Source: Chloroflexota bacterium
GTDB taxonomy: Bacteria > Chloroflexota > Dormibacteria > Dormibacterales > Dormibacteraceae
NCBI GenBank assembly: GCA_005880695.1
Contig: VBGR01000039.1
Coordinates: forward strand, 1 to 49,055
Direction: 5' to 3'
Length of the DNA: 49,055 bases
Numbering within the stretch: the first letter of the stretch is position 1; each line of letters begins with the position of its first letter. The notes beneath the pieces were generated by a model. The model worked only from the letters and a program-made list of their open reading frames with translations, ran no database searches and was not told the DNA's origin. Below, in pieces: positions 44,874 to 49,055 of the stretch. The translations under genes and the position numbers were made by a program.

Positions 44874-47439
44874 AGCCCAAACGCAAACGCTGGAGGGCGG
44901 AACGGAGCTCGGATGCGCGGGCCTCCTCTTTTGCCACCACGTCCGGGGGCGCCTTCTGGCGGAACCCGGCGTTTGCGAGCCTCGCCTCCACGCGCTCCAG
45001 CTCGTTCGCGAGCCGCTCCACTTCTGCCTGCTGGCGCACGGAGGGCACCGCTCGTGTCGGCAGGTCGAGCTGGGCGTCGCCCCAGGCTAGCTGAGTTGCC
45101 GCCGGCGAAACCTCCGCCACCAGCTCGACCCTGGCCAGCTCGGTCAGGAGTTCCCGAGCCTCCGTCTCAAGCGGAGTCCCGACCCGCAGATGACCGCCGC
45201 GCGAACCAGCCGCCGCCGCTTGCCGCACCGCCCGCACCTCCTCGACCAGGGCCATCAGTCGCGCGAAGCGCGCCTCCGCCTCCGAGTTGTCCAGGCGGTG
45301 GTCGGCCTCGGGCCAGGCGCAGCGGACCAGAAAGTCGCGCTCACCTGGCAGCCGGCTCCAGAGCTCGTCCGTGACGAATGGCAGGAACGGGTGAAGCAGG
45401 CGGAAGAGCACGTCGAGGACGTGGAGCGCCGTGGCTCGGGCTGCCGGATCGTCGTCCCGCAGCCGGGCTTTCACGGCCTCCAGGTACCAGTCGCAGTACT
45501 CGTGCCAGGCGAAGTCGTAAGCGGAGTTCACGGCGACCTGGAACTCGTATCCCTCGATGCCGGCCGTTACTTTGCGGACCGTGTCCTGCAGCCGCGACAG
45601 AATCCAGCGATCTTCCAGCTCCAGGGCGCCGTCGGGCGAGGGCTCGCCCGGCGGCTCTTTGGCGACCGCCCCGAGCACCAGCCGCGTCGCGTTCCAGAGC
45701 TTGTTGGAGAAGAGCTTGAAGCCCTTGATACGGGACTCGTCGAAGCGCACGTCCTGGCTGGACATCGCGATCTGCGCCGCCCAGGCGCGGAGCGCGTCGG
45801 CGCCATATCTGGCGATGATCTCGCGAGGGTCGACCCCCGTTCCCAACGACTTGCTCATCCGGCGGCCGTCGGAGGCCTGGATCGTGCAGTGGATCTGGAC
45901 GTCGCTGAAGGGCACCTCGCCCATGAACTCCAGGCCGCTGAAGATCATCCGCGTGACCCAGAGGTTGATGATGCCGCGGTCGGTCGAGTTGAGATTTGTG
46001 GGGTAGAAGGTGCGGAGGTCGTCCGTGTCTTCCGGCCAGCCCAGGGTCGCGAACGGCCAGAGGGCCGAGCTGAACCAGGTGTCGAGCACGTCGGGGTCCT
46101 CGCTCAGCTGCCCCGTGCCGCACTCGCGGCAGGCGGCCGGCGTGTCGACCGCCGCGAACCGGTGCCCGTTGGCGCAGGTGTAGACCGGGATGCGGTGTCC
46201 GAGCCAGAGCTGGCGGCTCACGCACCAGTCGCGGATCCCGTGCAGCCAGTCCAGGTAGGTGCGCTCGTAGCGCTCCGGGTGCCAGCGCACCTTGCCCCGC
46301 CGGCTCGCCTCGACGCACATCCGGGCCAGCTCCTCCATCTTCAGGAACCACTGTTCGGAGACGAGCGGCTCGAGGATGGTGCCGCAGCGGTCGCAGTGGC
46401 CGACCTCGTGCTCGTAGGGCTCGGTCTTGACCAGAAAGCCTCCCTTTTGGAGGTCGGCGACCACCAGCTCCCGCACGGCGGCGGCAGGCAGGCCGTGATA
46501 GGCGGGCAGGTCGGGGACGTTCATGGTCCCGTCCGGGTTCAAAACGCTGACGATCGGCAGGCCGTGGCGCTCGCCGATCTCGTAGTCCAGCAAATCGTGC
46601 CCGGGCGTCACCTTGAGGGCGCCGGTCCCGAACTCGCGCTTGACGGCGGCGTCCGCCACGATCGGGAGCAAACGCCCGACGAGGGGCAGCCGCGCCTGCT
46701 TGCCGACCAGCTGCCGGTAGCGCTCGTCAGCCGGGTTGACGGCCACGCCGGTGTCAGCGAGCATCGTCTCCGGCCGGACCGTCGCGATCACGACGACCTC
46801 GTCCGACCCTTCGATCGGGTAACGGATGTAGTAGAGCTCGTCCTGCTGGACCTGCCAGTCCACCTCCAGGTCGGAGATGGCCGACTGGCAGCGCGGGCAC
46901 CAGTTCACGATCCGCGGCCCGCGATACATCCAACCCTTGTCGTAGTAGTGGACGAACGCGGTCCGCACGGCCCTGACGTAAGCGGGGTCCATCGTGAACC
47001 GGAGCCGTGTGAAGTCGAGCGATGCCCCGAGCTCGCGGAACTGCGAGAGGATCGTCTGGCCGACCTCCGCGTACCACGCCTCGACCATCTCGCTGAACGC
47101 CTCCCGGCCCAGCTCCTCCTTCGTCGTGCCCTCGGCGGCGAGTTGCTTCTCGAGCACGTTCTGGGTCGAGATGGCGGCGTGGTCGGTGCCCGGCAGCCAG
47201 AGGACCTCGTACCCGGTCATGCGCCGGTAGCGCGCCCAGACGTCCTGGATGGTGCCGTTCGTGGCGTGTCCCATGTGCAGGACGCCGGTGACGTTCGGCG
47301 GCGGCAGCGCGATCGAATATTTCGGCTTGGGGCTGCCGGCGTCGGCCTGGAAGAGCCCTGCCTGCTCCCAGCGCGCGTACCAGCCGGCCTCGATGGCCTG
47401 CGGGTCAAACGCCGTCGGCATTGGTTCAGGGGTTCGCAT
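44872..47439 (-). CDS. valS: Valyl-tRNA synthetase
   Basis: 855 aa from the ATG at 47439 (ATG at 47421 is an alternative). Class I synthetase: HIGH motif as PPPNVTGVLHMGHA, the CP1 editing domain (ATVRPETMLADTGVAVNP), zinc-knuckle-like CDRCG and CRECG pairs, catalytic signature DGRRMSKSLGTGVDP where the usual KMSKS reads RMSKS, an anticodon-binding domain with the conserved WSRLPG, and a C-terminal coiled-coil tRNA arm. Attaches valine to tRNA-Val and hydrolyses mischarged Thr. No T-box leader is seen upstream. Slightly short for the family. Confidence 0.96.
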   Translation of the reverse strand: MRTPEPMPTAFDPQAIEAGWYARWEQAGLFQADAGSPKPKYSIALPPPNVTGVLHMGHATNGTIQDVWARYRRMTGYEVLWLPGTDHAAISTQNVLEKQLAAEGTTKEELGREAFSEMVEAWYAEVGQTILSQFRELGASLDFTRLRFTMDPAYVRAVRTAFVHYYDKGWMYRGPRIVNWCPRCQSAISDLEVDWQVQQDELYYIRYPIEGSDEVVVIATVRPETMLADTGVAVNPADERYRQLVGKQARLPLVGRLLPIVADAAVKREFGTGALKVTPGHDLLDYEIGERHGLPIVSVLNPDGTMNVPDLPAYHGLPAAAVRELVVADLQKGGFLVKTEPYEHEVGHCDRCGTILEPLVSEQWFLKMEELARMCVEASRRGKVRWHPERYERTYLDWLHGIRDWCVSRQLWLGHRIPVYTCANGHRFAAVDTPAACRECGTGQLSEDPDVLDTWFSSALWPFATLGWPEDTDDLRTFYPTNLNSTDRGIINLWVTRMIFSGLEFMGEVPFSDVQIHCTIQASDGRRMSKSLGTGVDPREIIARYGADALRAWAAQIAMSSQDVRFDESRIKGFKLFSNKLWNATRLVLGAVAKEPPGEPSPDGALELEDRWILSRLQDTVRKVTAGIEGYEFQVAVNSAYDFAWHEYCDWYLEAVKARLRDDDPAARATALHVLDVLFRLLHPFLPFVTDELWSRLPGERDFLVRCAWPEADHRLDNSEAEARFARLMALVEEVRAVRQAAAAGSRGGHLRVGTPLETEARELLTELARVELVAEVSPAATQLAWGDAQLDLPTRAVPSVRQQAEVERLANELERVEARLANAGFRQKAPPDVVAKEEARASELRSALQRLRLG

Positions 47440-47483
47440 TTCAGGTGGGCGTGGACGAACTCTCGGGCGGGGGTCGAGGGTCA

Positions 47484-47518
47484 GCCGGCGCGGAGCGAGC
47501 TAGAGCGCGCGCGCCGGC
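47484..47518. repeat. Inverted repeat in the valS / aminotransferase divergent gap
   Basis: Arms GCCGGCGCG (47484-47492) and CGCGCCGGC (47510-47518) with a 17-nt loop. A second small inverted repeat GTACG...CGTAC follows at about 47523-47541. They lie between divergent genes and could be operator or leader structures for valS. No T-run is present. Confidence 0.4.
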
Positions 47519-47591
47519 CGGGGTACGTTGACGCTGCGTACGGCTCGGCGGCGCATGGTGATCTCGCATTTTAGGCAGTCCTGGCACTCGG

Positions 47592-47597
47592 TAGCAT
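47592..47597 (+). promoter_or_regulatory. -10 box of the aminotransferase gene
   Basis: TAGCAT is exactly 7 nt before the GTG at 47605. No Shine-Dalgarno is present, in keeping with a leaderless transcript. No clear -35. Confidence 0.5.
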
Positions 47598-47604
47598 TCG
47601 GCGG

Positions 47605-48708
47605 GTGACGCCGGCAGAGCTGAGGAGGCTGGTCCCGGCCGCGACCGAGCGCACTTACCTCAACACCGCCACCTACGGACCCGCCAGCCGCCCCGTTGTG
47701 GCTGCCATCCAGGATTTCACCGACCGCTGGTCGCGCGGCGTCGCCGAGTACCTGGAATGGGAGGCGGCCGCTGAAGACTGCCGGCGGCTCTTCGCGAAGC
47801 TGGTGGACGCCGCCGTCGAAGACGTCGCCATCCAGCCCTACGTCAGCGCCACAGCCGGCGCCATCGCGGTCCAGCTCCGGCCGGGCGAGCGCGTCGTGGT
47901 CGACGACCTCGAGTACACGAGCAACCTCTGGCCCTGGCTCTACCAGCGCGATCGCGGTGTCGACGTCACTGTGATTCCGGCCCGCGAGGGCCGGGTCGAC
48001 CTCGAGGTCTGGCTCGAGGCTATCGGCGAGCGGGTGGCCATCACGGCCGTCAGCGCCATGCAGAGCTCGAACGGGTACCGGGCGCCGCTGGCGAGGCTGG
48101 CGGCGGCCACCCACGCCGCCGGCGGCCTGCTCTTCGTCGACGCCTGCCAGGGCGCCGGCGGGATCCGCCTCAACCCGGTGGAGGATGGCTTCGACTTCCT
48201 GGCCGCCGATTCCTACAAATGGATGATGGGCCCGCGCGGCATGGGCTACCTCTACCTCTCGAAAGCCGCCCAGGAGCGTTTTCGGCCGGTGACGATGGGC
48301 TGGCGCTCCGGCCGCCACCCGCAGGAGAGCTACTACGGCGTCGACATGGATCTCTCGCCCTCCGCTTCGCGATTCGATTCCTCGCTCTCCTGGATCGCGG
48401 TGGTCGGAGACCGGGAGTCGCTGGGCCTGCTGACAACCATCGGCGCAGGCCGGATCGAGGCTCATAACCTGGCGCTTGCCGCGCGCTTTCGGGCGGGCCT
48501 TGCCAGACTGGGCCAGGAGACCGACCCGTTTCGCCCCGAGGAGCATTCCCCGATCGTCGCGGTCCACCTTCCGGACGGCGACGCGGTGGTTCAGCGCTTG
48601 AAGCAGGCGGGGGTGATTGCCTCTCGCCGTGCCACCGGAGTGCGCTTCTCCTTCCACGTCTTCAACGACGAGTCGGATGTGGACCGGGCGCTGTCCGCCC
48701 TTGCCTAG
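47605..48708 (+). CDS. Class V PLP-dependent aminotransferase (cysteine-desulfurase-like fold)
   Basis: 367 aa. Fold-type I PLP enzyme: TYLNTATYGPASRPV at the N terminus, SATAGAIAVQL cofactor region, the Asp179 that pairs with the pyridine nitrogen (LLFVDACQGAG), and Lys205 (AADSYKWMMGPRG) forming the Schiff base. The catalytic Cys loop of true cysteine desulfurases is not evident, so an aminotransferase, selenocysteine-lyase-like or isopenicillin-epimerase-like role is more likely. The substrate is unknown. Its stop codon overlaps that of the convergent SDR (shared CTAG). Confidence 0.88.
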   Translation: MTPAELRRLVPAATERTYLNTATYGPASRPVVAAIQDFTDRWSRGVAEYLEWEAAAEDCRRLFAKLVDAAVEDVAIQPYVSATAGAIAVQLRPGERVVVDDLEYTSNLWPWLYQRDRGVDVTVIPAREGRVDLEVWLEAIGERVAITAVSAMQSSNGYRAPLARLAAATHAAGGLLFVDACQGAGGIRLNPVEDGFDFLAADSYKWMMGPRGMGYLYLSKAAQERFRPVTMGWRSGRHPQESYYGVDMDLSPSASRFDSSLSWIAVVGDRESLGLLTTIGAGRIEAHNLALAARFRAGLARLGQETDPFRPEEHSPIVAVHLPDGDAVVQRLKQAGVIASRRATGVRFSFHVFNDESDVDRALSALA

Positions 48709-49055
48709 CGTTTGACGCGCTGGCGCTCGACGACCTCGTCGCCGTGCTCGACCGCACGGGAGAGGATGGCCTCTCCGACGACGGGCGCCAGCCCCTGCAG
48801 CCGCGCCGCCGCCCTCACCGGCAGCTTGGCCACCATGACCTCCAGACGGTTGCCCTTGATGGCTTTGACCACCGCGTCGGCGACGTCGACCGGGGTCACC
48901 TGGAAGATGGCGGGCGCCCGGCCGCCACCCTCCGCCCACATTCCGGCTTCGGAAACGTAGGTCGGGCTCACCAGCGAGACGCCGACGCCGGCGCCGCGCA
49001 GCTCCATGCGGAGCGCCTGGGCGAAGCCGCGCAGTCCGAATTTGCCGGCGTTGTA
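48705..49055 (-). CDS. Short-chain dehydrogenase/reductase, C-terminal part (5' truncated by window edge)
   Basis: The frame is open to base 49055, so the N-terminal cofactor fold is outside the window. The first visible residues are YNAGKFGLRGFAQAL, giving the catalytic YxxxK, followed by ELRGAGVGVSLVSPTYV, the usual helix and strand after the active site. The remaining ~80 residues carry the substrate loop and a C-terminal helix. Classical SDR, NAD(P)-dependent oxidoreductase of unknown substrate. The ATG at 49007 is internal. Confidence 0.88.
   Translation of the reverse strand, partial: YNAGKFGLRGFAQALRMELRGAGVGVSLVSPTYVSEAGMWAEGGGRAPAIFQVTPVDVADAVVKAIKGNRLEVMVAKLPVRAAARLQGLAPVVGEAILSRAVEHGDEVVERQRVKR

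Noticed and set aside
45190-47574. 794-codon open frame on the + strand
   Set aside because: Antisense to valS, which has all catalytic motifs.
47440-47604. T-box riboswitch ahead of valS
   Set aside because: Inverted repeats are present, but no T-box consensus, specifier hairpin or terminator/antiterminator pair with a T-run is seen.

Overview
The window is a 49 kb piece of a high-GC bacterial chromosome. I see no rRNA, tRNA, CRISPR array, prophage or insertion sequence. It is almost fully coding and consists of housekeeping and central-metabolism genes. The gene set suggests an aerobic, rod-shaped heterotroph: elongasome, NDH-2, aconitase, acyl-CoA dehydrogenase, CoA-transferase and trehalose synthesis. 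Secreted repeats of the ASQRV..SFNEV type, compact divergent promoters and frequent apparent leaderless starts fit a deep Terrabacteria lineage such as Chloroflexota/Dormibacterota or a deep actinobacterium. That placement is inference.

Layout. 1-11.4 kb: tail of an ACAD10/11-like acyl-CoA dehydrogenase, a structured repeat (copy A), a secreted four-repeat protein, a double-HTH TetR regulator divergent from a Fur-family regulator, a PAS-GAF histidine kinase, an unusual NRAMP transporter, a patatin and TreY. 11.5-20.2 kb: a small hydrophobic protein, NDH-2, a LarA-like protein, a receiver/TM2 pair, a lone 5'-3' exonuclease behind a CoA-transferase, and aconitase. 20.2-22.5 kb: two short genes (58 and 54 aa), each with its own terminator, and a PucR-type regulator. 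22.6-30.7 kb: the glutamate synthase large subunit without an adjacent small subunit, convergent with and overlapping a GT4 / ThuA-Gfo-Idh fusion / membrane protein / Gfo-Idh operon.

30.9-47.4 kb is a long minus-strand run. In transcription order it is valS, a four-gene Complex-I-like membrane module, mreB-mreC-mreD-mrdA-rodA, rplU-rpmA-obgE, structured repeat copy B, nadD-rsfS, and a receiver plus a MerR/HspR-like regulator with their own promoter. It couples cell elongation, ribosome assembly and NAD synthesis. The window ends with a class V aminotransferase and the C-terminal part of an SDR.

The items most worth a second look are: (1) a dispersed multi-hairpin element of about 190 bp whose two copies differ by compensatory changes in several stems; (2) the four-gene Complex-I-like membrane module, whose antiporter-like subunits appear to lack the usual pumping Glu and Lys; (3) an Obg GTPase with its G3/switch II segment missing; (4) a recurrent -10 hexamer placed 6-8 nt before the start codon, indicating widespread leaderless initiation.
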